12,551 bases of DNA from Firmicutes bacterium UBA4882 (GCA_002399265.1 DHDG01000047.1:39807-52357); one strand, 5' to 3'; shown: positions 1 through 8,368, counted from the stretch's first letter. Notes: a model not told the origin generated them from the letters alone. Translations and numbers: made by a program.

Positions 1-1751
1 AGGGGCTCGCCGGCGGTCCGCATGGCATAGGGCCTTAATACGGCATCCAAGGCCCGCCCACCAGCATTAAGGTCGCCCGCGCCCGCCGCCGCATTGCGTG
101 CGTCGGCATCATCAACGCTGTAAATGGAAAAGTCCTCACCATTCCATTGATCACCGCGGGCGTGTGTGTTGTCGGGGTTATAGTTCCACAGCGTGTAGCT
201 GAGTAAATTGGCTTCCATCGCCCGGAAGTTCCGATCAATCGCCTTGATTTGCGCCTGATAATTTCCTGTTGCATAAGCCCTTTTATTATTTAGATCAAAA
301 GCAATCCCAAACTCGCCGATCAGGGTGGGGAGCCCGCCACTGCTGTCCCGCAGCCGCCGCATCTGTGTGATAAAGGACTGCTGTACCCGGCGCCGCCCGA
401 CCACCACTTTCATATTATGAACATCAATACCGGCAAACGGGAGGTAGCGCTTCAGATAGCAGGTTACGCCATCATACCAGTGCGGGGCATGCACCAGATA
501 CTGCTGGGGTTGCGCAGGTTGCTCCGGTTGCTCCGGTTGCTCCACCAAGCCTGCGACGTCTGACCCCTCCCCCCTGGCATCGCCACCATCCGCCGTCAGC
601 TCCTGCGGAAAATGATTGGGCTCAGTTTCAAAGAAAATGAAAGCCCGCGGAGCGACGTCGGCCGCCCGGATTTCATTGGCAAAACGCCGCACAAAAGGAG
701 TCATATAATCATTGGTGAAATCAACCTTGCGCCCGCGCACGATGCTGAAATGGTCCGGCTTCAGCAACTGCGGATTTCCAGCGGCATCCAGATCCCAAAC
801 CCCGTTTTGCCGCCAGATACAGTCGCACCCCTCCTGCCAGGCGCGGACACCGTCCGGATTAATAACCCTTTGGCTGACCGGTCGCAACCCAGTGGGACGA
901 ATGCCATACACCGCCACTTTCTGGGGATAACCGGCCCCGAGCAACATCGCCTGATATGGGGTTGGGCTTTCGCCCAACTCCAGCAGCCCACAGTGCGCAT
1001 GCAGGTCATCTTTCCCAATAAAGCCTGAACCCGGTTCATTGAGCGTATCATACCCGACGACATGCTCCATGCCTCTGAGCCGCAGCGCCACCTGCTTAAT
1101 AGCGTTGATATAGTGGCTTTGCAGGTACTCCTGAACATTGACGCCCTCTATTTTGGTCTGGGGCGCGAAATCATGGCCGCCGAAGAATAAAGTGAACATC
1201 GTGGCGGCCGCAAGTTTGGAACCGTTGGTCGGCCAGTGCATGCGCGGGAACGGATCGCCATGCACCGCATGCAGCAAGGCCGCTCCGGACGGACCAAATT
1301 TCGTCATATCAAAGCCAACCGCTTCCAGGGTCCAACCGGGCGCGCCGTCACCGCCGGAAAAGCGACTCCAGACATCCTGGTGCGGATCGATAAAAAGCTT
1401 AAACCCATATGTGCCCGCCTTCTCCACAATCGCCGCTACATAATCTAAATATTCCTGATCATAAATTCCAGGGCCGGCGTGTTCAACCGCTTCCCAAGTG
1501 ATCAGAAAACGCAAAAATGTGAAACCCCAGGATTTCAGGCGGGCAAAATGCTCATCAGCTTCCGCCAGCGGAAACGGACGGCCGACAAACGACACATCCT
1601 GATGCTCGAATGCGTGCTCCCGAAGATGCGTGGCACCATTGGGCCGGACCGGAATTTTAGCATTACTCGCCAGATTGACACCTCTGAGAATCAAGGTGCG
1701 TTGCTGTTCTTCTTTGAACCAGCGGCCGTCGATGTGCATAACCATTCCCAT
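1..1751 (-). CDS. Glycoside hydrolase family 5, endoglycoceramidase/steryl-glucosidase-like (3' end outside window)
   Basis: One frame stays open from the ATG at 1751 to the left edge, giving 583 codons without a stop. The start has AAGGAGG six bases upstream; further in-frame ATGs follow at codons 3 and 5. GH5 signatures appear in order: a Trp/Asp/His-rich sugar-binding stretch (DPHQDVWSRFSGG, residues 122-134), the acid/base NEP (E239), HAPHWYDG (421-428), the nucleophile in GEFG (E480), and LWNYNPDN (521-528) followed by GDQWNGEDFSIYS. That last block and WSRFSGG recall the GH5_12 group of endoglycoceramidase-related and fungal steryl-beta-glucosidase enzymes, so hydrolysis of a beta-glucosyl lipid is a reasonable inference, not proven. 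No signal peptide is seen, which suggests an intracellular enzyme. Residues 385-417 form an acidic Gly/Asp then Glu-Gln-Pro repeat that looks inserted between the two catalytic halves. The C-terminal beta-sandwich expected in this group would lie beyond the edge. It is transcribed divergently from the cyclophilin. Confidence 0.85.
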   Translation of the reverse strand, partial: MGMVMHIDGRWFKEEQQRTLILRGVNLASNAKIPVRPNGATHLREHAFEHQDVSFVGRPFPLAEADEHFARLKSWGFTFLRFLITWEAVEHAGPGIYDQEYLDYVAAIVEKAGTYGFKLFIDPHQDVWSRFSGGDGAPGWTLEAVGFDMTKFGPSGAALLHAVHGDPFPRMHWPTNGSKLAAATMFTLFFGGHDFAPQTKIEGVNVQEYLQSHYINAIKQVALRLRGMEHVVGYDTLNEPGSGFIGKDDLHAHCGLLELGESPTPYQAMLLGAGYPQKVAVYGIRPTGLRPVSQRVINPDGVRAWQEGCDCIWRQNGVWDLDAAGNPQLLKPDHFSIVRGRKVDFTNDYMTPFVRRFANEIRAADVAPRAFIFFETEPNHFPQELTADGGDARGEGSDVAGLVEQPEQPEQPAQPQQYLVHAPHWYDGVTCYLKRYLPFAGIDVHNMKVVVGRRRVQQSFITQMRRLRDSSGGLPTLIGEFGIAFDLNNKRAYATGNYQAQIKAIDRNFRAMEANLLSYTLWNYNPDNTHARGDQWNGEDFSIYSVDDADARNAAAGAGDLNAGGRALDAVLRPYAMRTAGEP

Positions 1752-1936
1752 CCCCCGCCTCCTTAATTGACCGCGACTTTTTTGTTCTACTTCTCTGCCA
1801 TTATTTAATTTCCTTTGATGCATAATAAGCGTGGACAAATAGGCAAAAGGAATTATGGCGTCGATGCTGAATTGAATCTGATAATCATAACAAGTTGCCA
1901 GCCGGCACGCCAGCCAACTGAAATGGAGGAATCTGA

Positions 1937-2461
1937 TTGAAAAACCCTGTCGCAACTATTGAGCTGGATAATGGCGGTATAATCACCGCCGAACTGTATC
2001 CCGACAAAGCTCCCAATACGGTGAATAATTTCATCGCGCTCGCAAACAAAGGATTCTATGACGGTCTGATTTTCCACCGTGTGATTCCTGGATTCGTCAT
2101 TCAGGGCGGCGACCCGAACGGAACCGGAGTAGGCGGGCCCGGATACAGCATCAAAGGTGAGTTCAAAGACAACGGGTTTGCTAAAAACGACCTGAAACAT
2201 ACTGTCGGCGTACTTTCGATGGCACGCAGCCAATCCCCGAATTCAGCCGGTTCGCAGTTTTTTATTATGGTTGGTGACTCGCCCCATTTGGATGGTGGTT
2301 ATGCCGCCTTCGGCCGAGTAAGCAGCGGAATGGAACATGCACAGGCAATTGCGGCCGCCAAACGCGGTCCCGGGGATCGCCCGGTTCAGGATCAGCGCAT
2401 CAAAAAGATTACCATGGAATTGTTCGGCCAGACGTATCCGGAGCCTGAGAAAGTGAAATGA
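1937..2461 (+). CDS. Peptidyl-prolyl cis-trans isomerase, cyclophilin type
   Basis: This 174-residue single-domain cyclophilin catalyses cis-trans isomerisation of X-Pro bonds and helps protein folding. It has no signal peptide or membrane segment, so it should be cytosolic. Active-site elements are visible: FHRVIPGFVIQGGD (R48, F53, Q56), GSQFFIM (Q107, F108) and the LDGGYAAFGRV loop (118-128). Tyr replaces the His of human cyclophilin A in that loop, as is common in bacterial homologues. The start is a TTG at 1937 with GGAGG seven bases upstream, and the sequence after it matches the usual N-terminus (VATIELDNGG). The length is typical of the short bacterial family. Its TGA is followed directly by the ATG of the decayed AlbA_2 gene, so accessory DNA appears to begin immediately after it. 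The 185-base gap to the divergent GH5 gene must hold both promoters, but I could not assign clear boxes there. Confidence 0.95.
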   Translation: MKNPVATIELDNGGIITAELYPDKAPNTVNNFIALANKGFYDGLIFHRVIPGFVIQGGDPNGTGVGGPGYSIKGEFKDNGFAKNDLKHTVGVLSMARSQSPNSAGSQFFIMVGDSPHLDGGYAAFGRVSSGMEHAQAIAAAKRGPGDRPVQDQRIKKITMELFGQTYPEPEKVK

Positions 2462-3037
2462 ATGTCGACGCTTAGCCAACTACTAGTTGCCGAAGCAACT
2501 GAATATGAGTTCAAATCTTCCGTCGGGGCAAATAGACCGCGCAGTTGGCTGAGAACCGTCAGTGCATTTGCCAACGGCGTAGGCGGCAGCATATATATCG
2601 GAGTGTCGGAAGATGATCGCCATCGGGCTTGAGAGTATACAAAAGGTCGCCGAGCAAGTCAGCGAACTAATAAAGACTCGTATTGAGCCCGCTGTCATTG
2701 TTGTTCTTGAACCGCTCCGCGCCGATGGCAAGGACATTCTGCGCGTTCAAGTAGCTGGCGTTCGCTGAGCGGCGATGAAGCTGGCGTAAATAATGGCGTA
2801 GATAATGGCGATGATATTCGCGATGATAGCGACACAGACATAGAAGCCAATTCCAAGAAAATTCTCAATGCCATATCCGCCGAGCCGAAAGCTACGCAAA
2901 AGAGACTGGCAGAGGCTACGGGCTTATCGACACGTACGATATCGAGGGAAATCAAAAACCTCCGCGATTCGGGAATCATTTGGCGCATTGGCTCAGACAG
3001 ATCAGGTTTCTGGAAGATTATCAACCGCAAGGGATGA
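2462..3037 (+). pseudogene. Remnant of an AlbA_2/RecG-like ATP-binding transcriptional regulator
   Basis: Three fragments of one family are present. Fragment one (from ATG 2462) reads EATEYEFKSSVGANRPRSWL and then TVSAFANGVGG and SIYIGVSEDD, the start of the AlbA_2 (Schlafen-like, COG2865) putative DNA-binding domain. It ends at a TGA at 2630. Fragment two, in another frame from about 2613, continues the same domain (IGLESIQKVAEQVSELIKTR) to RADGKDILRVQVAG and stops at 2768. Fragment three returns to the first frame at about 2762. It carries the Asn/Asp-rich linker and a C-terminal winged helix (ILNAISAEPKATQKRLAEA, then LSTRTISREIKNLRDSGII), ending with TGA at 3037. Intact members are usually well over 400 residues with a GHKL-like ATPase region in the middle. 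That region is absent, so the gene has lost roughly half its length as well as the frame. The ATG abuts the cyclophilin stop and lacks a good ribosome binding site. The family often sits in defence or mobile islands, as here beside a restriction system. Confidence 0.8.
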
Positions 3038-3081
3038 TTCTGCCTTATGCGGAAGGTCGAGAAATTAGGTACATAGCTTGA

Positions 3082-6000
3082 CTATTTCAAGTCATCGAAA
3101 GTCGCAACCAAGAGCTCGTCGAGTTTCCCCTCCTTGACAGCAGGTCTGGTATCGACGCTCTTGAAGTGCTTTCGGCTAATCCTGTTTTCTGCATCGAAGC
3201 TGAAAATATAATTTGTGGCGATATGGTAGATGATATCGCTGGGTGCAAGCCCATATAATTGCTTTTCAAGGATGTGCTTCAGCCGCGCATCATTGTCCGG
3301 TATCTTCTCTTTCATCACGGGGTTATTGAACAAGCGCTTTACCAGTTCCGTGATATAAAGGCCGGACTTCATGAAAAGGTCGATGAAGGTTTTGTCCGGG
3401 TCTTCAAATATATGCGGGTCTTCATCCTCGAGTTTCTGTACCATCATCTTTACGACCTGTTTCGGCGTGAAGATCTGGTTGGTCTCCTGCGGCGGGATAT
3501 AATTGAAGATGTCCTCCTGATGGGATTCATCAAAATAATCTGCGAGTCTTTCGCGTATATTCAGGAATTCCTGGATCGCTTCATCGAATACTATTTCATT
3601 GAATAGGCCGCCACTAAAGTGTTTTTCCTCTCCGGTCATGTCATCGATATACGTACCGCCGTCTCGCAAGAATCTAAACTGCTCTTCAGTAATACCGGTT
3701 ACCTCGAGGAATACTTCCTCAGGGGTATAGTTATCGAAATTGCACAGCCTTGTACCGCGCTCGCCATATGCCATCAGGAAGCTCGGGATGGTCCTGGCAA
3801 ATCCGCGCAAGTGTCCGCGTACCTCTTCTTCTTTGGAATCCTTGTTTTTCTTTGCCTTGATCTGAGCTTGCTCTTCGACTTGAACAGTCTTCTGCTCCTC
3901 AATCGTTTCTTTGATCGTCTCATTCAGGTTTTTGGTGAACTCAACCCGCAATCTTTCGAATTCCTTTCGTTGCTTGGCTTCTATCTCTTTGATGGCTGTC
4001 TCGATCTCATCTTCTGCGAGCGATTCCTCTACCATCTTGATTTCCTCTGCGGCCTTCTGCTTGACCTCGAATTGCTTTCTATAATTATCATTTTCGACCG
4101 CTTTTACCTTTTCGGTAATAATCTCCTTGACCTGTTTTTCGATCTTGTCCGCCTGTGTATTTGTCAGGTCAAAGCCGGTCTTGACCGTATCCACTATAAT
4201 TGGCTTCGCCAGGTCCATAGCAACATCGACGATCTTAGCGGTAACATCCAGGGGGACGTGTGCTTCCGATGAGATTCCGCCAACAGCTGTTTCCACGGCA
4301 GTTGTCATGGCCGAGACATCATACACCTTGTCACCAAATAACTCATTCTTCTTACTGATAATGGTTTCGGTTGGCACAACCACGTTGCCGTCTTCATCCA
4401 TCTTAATACCCGATAAATCTATGGTGGTAGCAGACGTGTCTTTCTTGCCCTGCTTTTCCACTGGAAGCTCGCTTAAGATGCTGTCGACGATCTCTTTTGG
4501 TAAAGCGAAAATCCCGGAAATATTGGCAAACAGTAAGTTGCTCATAAATCCGCGCTTAACCACCTCTGTCGCCAGGATGGTTCTTGGAATTGTGAGAACC
4601 TGCGTAGCATCGAGGGGTACCATAGTGCCGTGCTCATCTTCTCCGATGACAGGGAAGAAGTTAAGCAGCCGTTTGATATTTTCCGGGCGATCCTTGTCGC
4701 TCACGCTGCCTTGGCCGAGTAGTTTGTTGGCAAAATCATCGAACATCACCAGCGTTCGGTCAGGCGCAAAGTCGAATATGTAGGCGTTTTCTTTTTTATA
4801 GTATTTGCCGTTTTTCTCGTAGTGATATGGGTTTTGGCAGCGGAATGCGGCCTGCATATACAGAGCGGGGCTGGCGATGTTGCTCAACATCATTACTGCT
4901 GTCCACTCAGGGATGGTTACACCTGTAGTCAATTGTCCGACGCTGATCGTGATTGTGTACTCGTTTTCAGCGATGACCTTGCGTACTTTATCATAGCTCT
5001 TTTCATTTGAAACGAAGTCTTCCGCCTCTTCGTTCAAATCCTTACCATCCCCGGCAGCAATTGTTATTTTGTGGTGCATGAATGCCGCATCGTTCTCGAG
5101 TAGTTTTGCCAGCGCTTTTGCGCTGGCGACTCTGTCGAGGAGCCAGAATGTATGCTTCAGCTCTTTACGCAGGGCAGGAGTTGAGAATGGGTACTTTTCG
5201 TTCTTTGTCAATCTCTCCAGCCACTTTTTCACATCTTTCTCGTGTTTGAAGGTAGTCTTTCCTTCTTCAACAGCGAAAAACTCATTGAGATCAAACGCAA
5301 AATCATACGTGGTTTCCCCGATAGTCTGCCCCTCAAGGAGCTTCTCTTCAATCATCGCGGAAAGCTGGAAGGTAAACATATTGAGCTGTGGTAATGGTTC
5401 ATATGGATTACTGCCCTTATTAAAATCCCAGCTTCTTTTGGCTTCTTGTTCATCAGCATATGACCAGTTAAATATCTGTTCCGCACTGAACTTACTGTTG
5501 GCAATGGCCTTAAAGGGCGTACCAGACATATACAACGTAAACTTCCTTATTATTCTTGAAAATGCCCAGTCGGTCTTTGATGTATCCACCCCTTCGTGCG
5601 CCTCATCAACGACGAGAAGGTCCCATCTTAAATCTGCGACCCACTTTAGCTTGTCATATATACCGCCAAATGCGATTGACCCTTTCAAATCCTGCAGACT
5701 GACAAAGGCTATTTGTTTGAATTCTTGCTCATCATTGGAGTTTATGATGATGTCGCAGTACGCCTGACGGGATAATACCCTTGTGTTTTTTAGAGAATCG
5801 CTGTCAGACACGAAAAACATATGAGGCTCTTGCCACTTGATAAACTTCATGAAGTCGTCGTACCAGGAATTTGCTATAGCCGGACGGTTCGTGACGATCA
5901 AGACATTCTTAAATCCGCCTTTGCGAATGAAATCATAGGTCGCGAGAGTCTTCCCGAAACGCGGTTTAGCATTCCAAAGGAAGTCCGCCGGTTCCTTCCC

Positions 6001-6459
6001 GGATTTCAGATACGCAAGTGTACGCTTAACGGCATCGGCCTGCTCCTCTCGAAGCTGGTATTGTGTTCCTGCGGCAGGGTCTTGAATCTGGCCGTAATCT
6101 CTGAAAATAAATTTCCTGAAAAGCTCCTCCGCCTGTTTCTCATTGCCTTCGCCAAAATAGAACCATTCGGAAAGCCTGCCTGTATTCTCGAATTTCCCCC
6201 GCTCAATGCCGGACTGTACTAAATACCAGTGAAAGTCATCATCGGTAAAATATTCGCCGCCGTCATATCTTGCGTCGTGAGACCACAGCAATTCGTACTT
6301 TGTATCCGAGGTATGTGTTTGCTCCTTTATGCGCGTTTCAGCATCACGATCTGTATAACCAATCTTGACCCAGCCCTTTTTGGACACATCATTCGGAGTT
6401 ATGTATGCATAGATGGTTGGGCTCGCCTGGTCGATGGTTTTAATCGCTGTGCTAGCCAT
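3082..6459 (-). CDS. Restriction subunit: GIY-YIG-type nuclease fused to SF2 helicase, with C-terminal methyltransferase-like domain
   Basis: This 1125-residue protein is the likely nuclease and motor of the restriction-modification pair. Residues 15-103 match the T5orf172/MUG113 branch of the GIY-YIG superfamily: IYAYIT (16-21), VKIGYT (31-36), R43 and the SEWFYF block with E98. An SF2 helicase core follows: QYQLREEQ (133-140), Walker A in NAKPRFGKT (163-171), DEAH (285-288), SGTP (312-315), and a helicase-C segment with LTTGVTIPEW and QAAFRCQNP. A Glu/Lys-rich coiled coil lies at about 770-880, then an RTIPSFLMAYG block. The last ~150 residues resemble the front half of an N6 methyltransferase (FTPKQVVKMM, then FIDLFMKSGLYITE in place of motif I), but no NPPY follows. 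The start ATG has AAAGGAG eight bases upstream and shares one base with the methyltransferase stop (TAATG), so translation is probably coupled. Cleavage by the N-terminal domain and ATP-driven translocation are inferred from family. No PD-(D/E)XK domain was recognised. Confidence 0.85.
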   Translation of the reverse strand: MASTAIKTIDQASPTIYAYITPNDVSKKGWVKIGYTDRDAETRIKEQTHTSDTKYELLWSHDARYDGGEYFTDDDFHWYLVQSGIERGKFENTGRLSEWFYFGEGNEKQAEELFRKFIFRDYGQIQDPAAGTQYQLREEQADAVKRTLAYLKSGKEPADFLWNAKPRFGKTLATYDFIRKGGFKNVLIVTNRPAIANSWYDDFMKFIKWQEPHMFFVSDSDSLKNTRVLSRQAYCDIIINSNDEQEFKQIAFVSLQDLKGSIAFGGIYDKLKWVADLRWDLLVVDEAHEGVDTSKTDWAFSRIIRKFTLYMSGTPFKAIANSKFSAEQIFNWSYADEQEAKRSWDFNKGSNPYEPLPQLNMFTFQLSAMIEEKLLEGQTIGETTYDFAFDLNEFFAVEEGKTTFKHEKDVKKWLERLTKNEKYPFSTPALRKELKHTFWLLDRVASAKALAKLLENDAAFMHHKITIAAGDGKDLNEEAEDFVSNEKSYDKVRKVIAENEYTITISVGQLTTGVTIPEWTAVMMLSNIASPALYMQAAFRCQNPYHYEKNGKYYKKENAYIFDFAPDRTLVMFDDFANKLLGQGSVSDKDRPENIKRLLNFFPVIGEDEHGTMVPLDATQVLTIPRTILATEVVKRGFMSNLLFANISGIFALPKEIVDSILSELPVEKQGKKDTSATTIDLSGIKMDEDGNVVVPTETIISKKNELFGDKVYDVSAMTTAVETAVGGISSEAHVPLDVTAKIVDVAMDLAKPIIVDTVKTGFDLTNTQADKIEKQVKEIITEKVKAVENDNYRKQFEVKQKAAEEIKMVEESLAEDEIETAIKEIEAKQRKEFERLRVEFTKNLNETIKETIEEQKTVQVEEQAQIKAKKNKDSKEEEVRGHLRGFARTIPSFLMAYGERGTRLCNFDNYTPEEVFLEVTGITEEQFRFLRDGGTYIDDMTGEEKHFSGGLFNEIVFDEAIQEFLNIRERLADYFDESHQEDIFNYIPPQETNQIFTPKQVVKMMVQKLEDEDPHIFEDPDKTFIDLFMKSGLYITELVKRLFNNPVMKEKIPDNDARLKHILEKQLYGLAPSDIIYHIATNYIFSFDAENRISRKHFKSVDTRPAVKEGKLDELLVATFDDLK

Positions 6460-8258
6460 TATTCCAGCTCCTTTACATGCGATTCGATAAATTCTATCTC
6501 GGTCTCATCGAGCCCATATTTCTTATATAGTTGCTGATCAATTTCGCGTATTGACTGCGACCAGTCGATGTCGGATGCGGGGGTGAAGTCTTGGAGCGGG
6601 ACGTACAGCCATTTTTCAGATGTGTTGTCCTGTGTTACCTTTAATACTCCCAGTAAAACACGGGCGAATTTGGAGCATATATATTTCAGAACAGCATTTG
6701 CTTCGCCTTTAGTGTCAAATGCCCCAATTGTTATAAACGTTTGTGTCGTACCTACAAAAGGAGTGCCTAATAACGGCGAACTTATCATCCTGGCAGCTGC
6801 ATCAAATAACGTTCCTGAAGCGCCGTTGGATTTTGAAACAAACACTTTGTATTTGGGTAAACTTACGTGTTCGGAGATGTAATCACGGCGAACCCATTTA
6901 TACACACGCTTATTGTTTTGTAGGCCTAATACTTGAATATATAAATTAGCATCATGTGGTTTTTTATCAAGAAAGACAAAAGCCAATCTGTCAAAGGCAT
7001 TAGATGTAACATCATATTTATGCCCCTTGCTCAATAAGCTTTCAGCATTTGGATAATCTTTATGCAATTTATCGGTGTACTGATAGATGTTTTGTCCAAA
7101 AACGATGTTGCTAAAACTATCGCTATTCGTTTTTACTACCTTTTTCAGGATTTCATTTAACTCCGGAAAAGTAGTGAATGTCCCAATCGCTCCGAAGTTC
7201 ATATCGGAATCACGATAGGTAACGGCGACCCCACCAATAATACTGGTATTCCCAAACACTTTGGAACTGTCTTGTTCAAAAAACTCGACTTTCAAATGCT
7301 CATCTTCAAGCATTTTCTGATTCCATGTTTTTGGTGTTTTGCCTGCATTGAACAAGAAACGTGCCGGTGTAATGAAGCAGGCCCTTTCGGCGATCTTGTA
7401 AGATTCATCCATAAATAAATTATAAATGGGTTTATCACTTGTTCCCTTCACTTCCTCTTGATACGGAGGATTGCCTATCACAACATCAAATTTGAATTTG
7501 CTGGGTTTCCTAGCAGACATGTCCTTCTCTTCTTTCCATAGCAGTTCGATATCCGCGACCGCAAAGCTTTCCTGCCAGTCGTTAGCCGGTTTTCCCTCAG
7601 CATTCATACCATCAAACTCAAATTGTCCCTGTTCATCAAACATGCTTAACTGCACGCCGCTTTTTGAGATATCATCATCCCCAAATAGCGACGAGTAAGA
7701 AAAGGCGGTGCGCCTTACCTGCCGCGGAGACTCCTCGACAGGCTTCCACCGGCTAAAGACAATTTCCTCACCGGAATTATTCTTGTGCGTAAGAGTATCA
7801 CCCTGTACGACATTTGCCCGAATGATCGTGCGGGCTGACTTATAAAGATCTGATTGTCTAGACAGCGGAGCACCGTGCGCGGTTTCATAGAAATCTAAAA
7901 ACAGCTGAAGCATATTTTGTCTGGCAGCCTCGAGATTGTCCTCTAGAAACTCAATGCCATAAATACTTGATAGCGCCCAAAGGGCATACATGTTCCATGC
8001 ATGTCCGCTATGATTATCGGTAACAAATTGCAGTTTCATGTCTTCGATGGCAAGCAGGAAAGCACCTTCACCAGCGCTCGGTTCAAGAAACGTCGCAAAG
8101 ACTTCTTCGGCCTTTTCCTTGATTCCCGGTATAGCCATCATCTTATCAACCACCCACTGAGGCGTGAAGACTTCACCGTGCTTTTGCACACGATGCTTTG
8201 ATTTAATCAAAACAGAATTCCTTTTCCCAGTCGTATTATCGGGCTGGTCATTTATCAT
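6459..8258 (-). CDS. N6-adenine DNA methyltransferase (Eco57I/TaqI-like, gamma class) of a restriction-modification system
   Basis: This 599-residue protein should transfer methyl from S-adenosylmethionine to adenine N6 in its recognition site, protecting host DNA. Motifs come in gamma-class order: motif X (GEVFTPQWVVDKM, from residue 29), SAM-binding motif I (LEPSAGEGAFL, about 58-68), motif II (GIEFLEDN, 101-108) and catalytic NPPY (263-266, within FDVVIGNPPYQEE). ACFITPARFLFNAG follows, as in Eco57I-type enzymes. The C-terminal third (about 430-580) resembles the TaqI-like specificity domain and probably reads the DNA target. The insert between motifs II and IV (about 125-250) is longer than in minimal enzymes. 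The ATG at 8258 has only a weak GAGGGG nine bases upstream. A promoter with a perfect TATAAT lies at 8304-8331. The downstream nuclease-helicase gene overlaps by one base, giving a two-gene operon in mod-then-res order. No separate specificity subunit is present. Confidence 0.9.
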   Translation of the reverse strand: MINDQPDNTTGKRNSVLIKSKHRVQKHGEVFTPQWVVDKMMAIPGIKEKAEEVFATFLEPSAGEGAFLLAIEDMKLQFVTDNHSGHAWNMYALWALSSIYGIEFLEDNLEAARQNMLQLFLDFYETAHGAPLSRQSDLYKSARTIIRANVVQGDTLTHKNNSGEEIVFSRWKPVEESPRQVRRTAFSYSSLFGDDDISKSGVQLSMFDEQGQFEFDGMNAEGKPANDWQESFAVADIELLWKEEKDMSARKPSKFKFDVVIGNPPYQEEVKGTSDKPIYNLFMDESYKIAERACFITPARFLFNAGKTPKTWNQKMLEDEHLKVEFFEQDSSKVFGNTSIIGGVAVTYRDSDMNFGAIGTFTTFPELNEILKKVVKTNSDSFSNIVFGQNIYQYTDKLHKDYPNAESLLSKGHKYDVTSNAFDRLAFVFLDKKPHDANLYIQVLGLQNNKRVYKWVRRDYISEHVSLPKYKVFVSKSNGASGTLFDAAARMISSPLLGTPFVGTTQTFITIGAFDTKGEANAVLKYICSKFARVLLGVLKVTQDNTSEKWLYVPLQDFTPASDIDWSQSIREIDQQLYKKYGLDETEIEFIESHVKELE

Positions 8259-8303
8259 TGCTCGCTGCCCCTCGCAGTTTCTTTATTATGGAGTATTTCT
8301 TTC

Positions 8304-8331
8304 ATTATAATCGTTGTTCCTCTATCGATAA
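8304..8331 (-). promoter_or_regulatory. Predicted promoter of the restriction-modification operon
   Basis: On the minus strand a perfect -10 box TATAAT (8309-8304) is preceded, after 16 bases, by TTATCG (8331-8326), which matches the -35 consensus only in part. It lies about 45 bases before the methyltransferase ATG. The -35 box is directly next to the 36-bp palindrome at 8333-8368, so a protein bound there could control the operon. This is prediction from sequence only. Confidence 0.55.
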
Positions 8332-8332
8332 T

Positions 8333-8368
8333 AGTTTTGGTGCCGACATTAGTGTCGGCACCAAAACT
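8333..8368. repeat. Perfect 36-bp palindrome (16-bp arms, 4-base loop)
   Basis: The left arm AGTTTTGGTGCCGACA (8333-8348) and right arm TGTCGGCACCAAAACT (8353-8368) are exact reverse complements around TTAG. It is not a standard intrinsic terminator: on either strand the stem begins with T's and ends with A's, the opposite of the A-stem-T pattern, and no T-tract follows. It sits beside the -35 of the methyltransferase promoter. It could be an operator, a structured RNA, or one end of a small mobile element paired with the palindrome at 8450-8477. Confidence 0.85.

Noticed and set aside
501..545. CRISPR-like or intergenic tandem repeat
   Set aside because: The nine-base repeat lies in frame within the GH5 gene and encodes a Glu-Gln-Pro spacer.
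1853..2233. 126-residue minus-strand ORF opposite the cyclophilin
   Set aside because: It is the antisense shadow of a clearly conserved gene and shows no family motif or good ribosome binding site.
2462..2768. Programmed ribosomal frameshift in the AlbA_2 gene
   Set aside because: There is no slippery heptamer at the junction, and the large central deletion plus a second frame change point to decay.
3619..4272. 217-residue Leu/Phe-rich plus-strand ORF that looks membrane-like
   Set aside because: It is the complement of the Glu/Lys-rich coiled coil of the nuclease-helicase; codons for Glu and Lys read as Leu and Phe on the other strand.
4127..5767. Plus-strand ORFs of about 218 and 232 residues
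   Set aside because: Both lie opposite the helicase gene, which carries unmistakable motifs in its own frame.
8333..8368. Intrinsic terminator for the ATPase gene
   Set aside because: The hairpin starts with T's and ends with A's on both strands and no T-tract follows, so the polarity is wrong.
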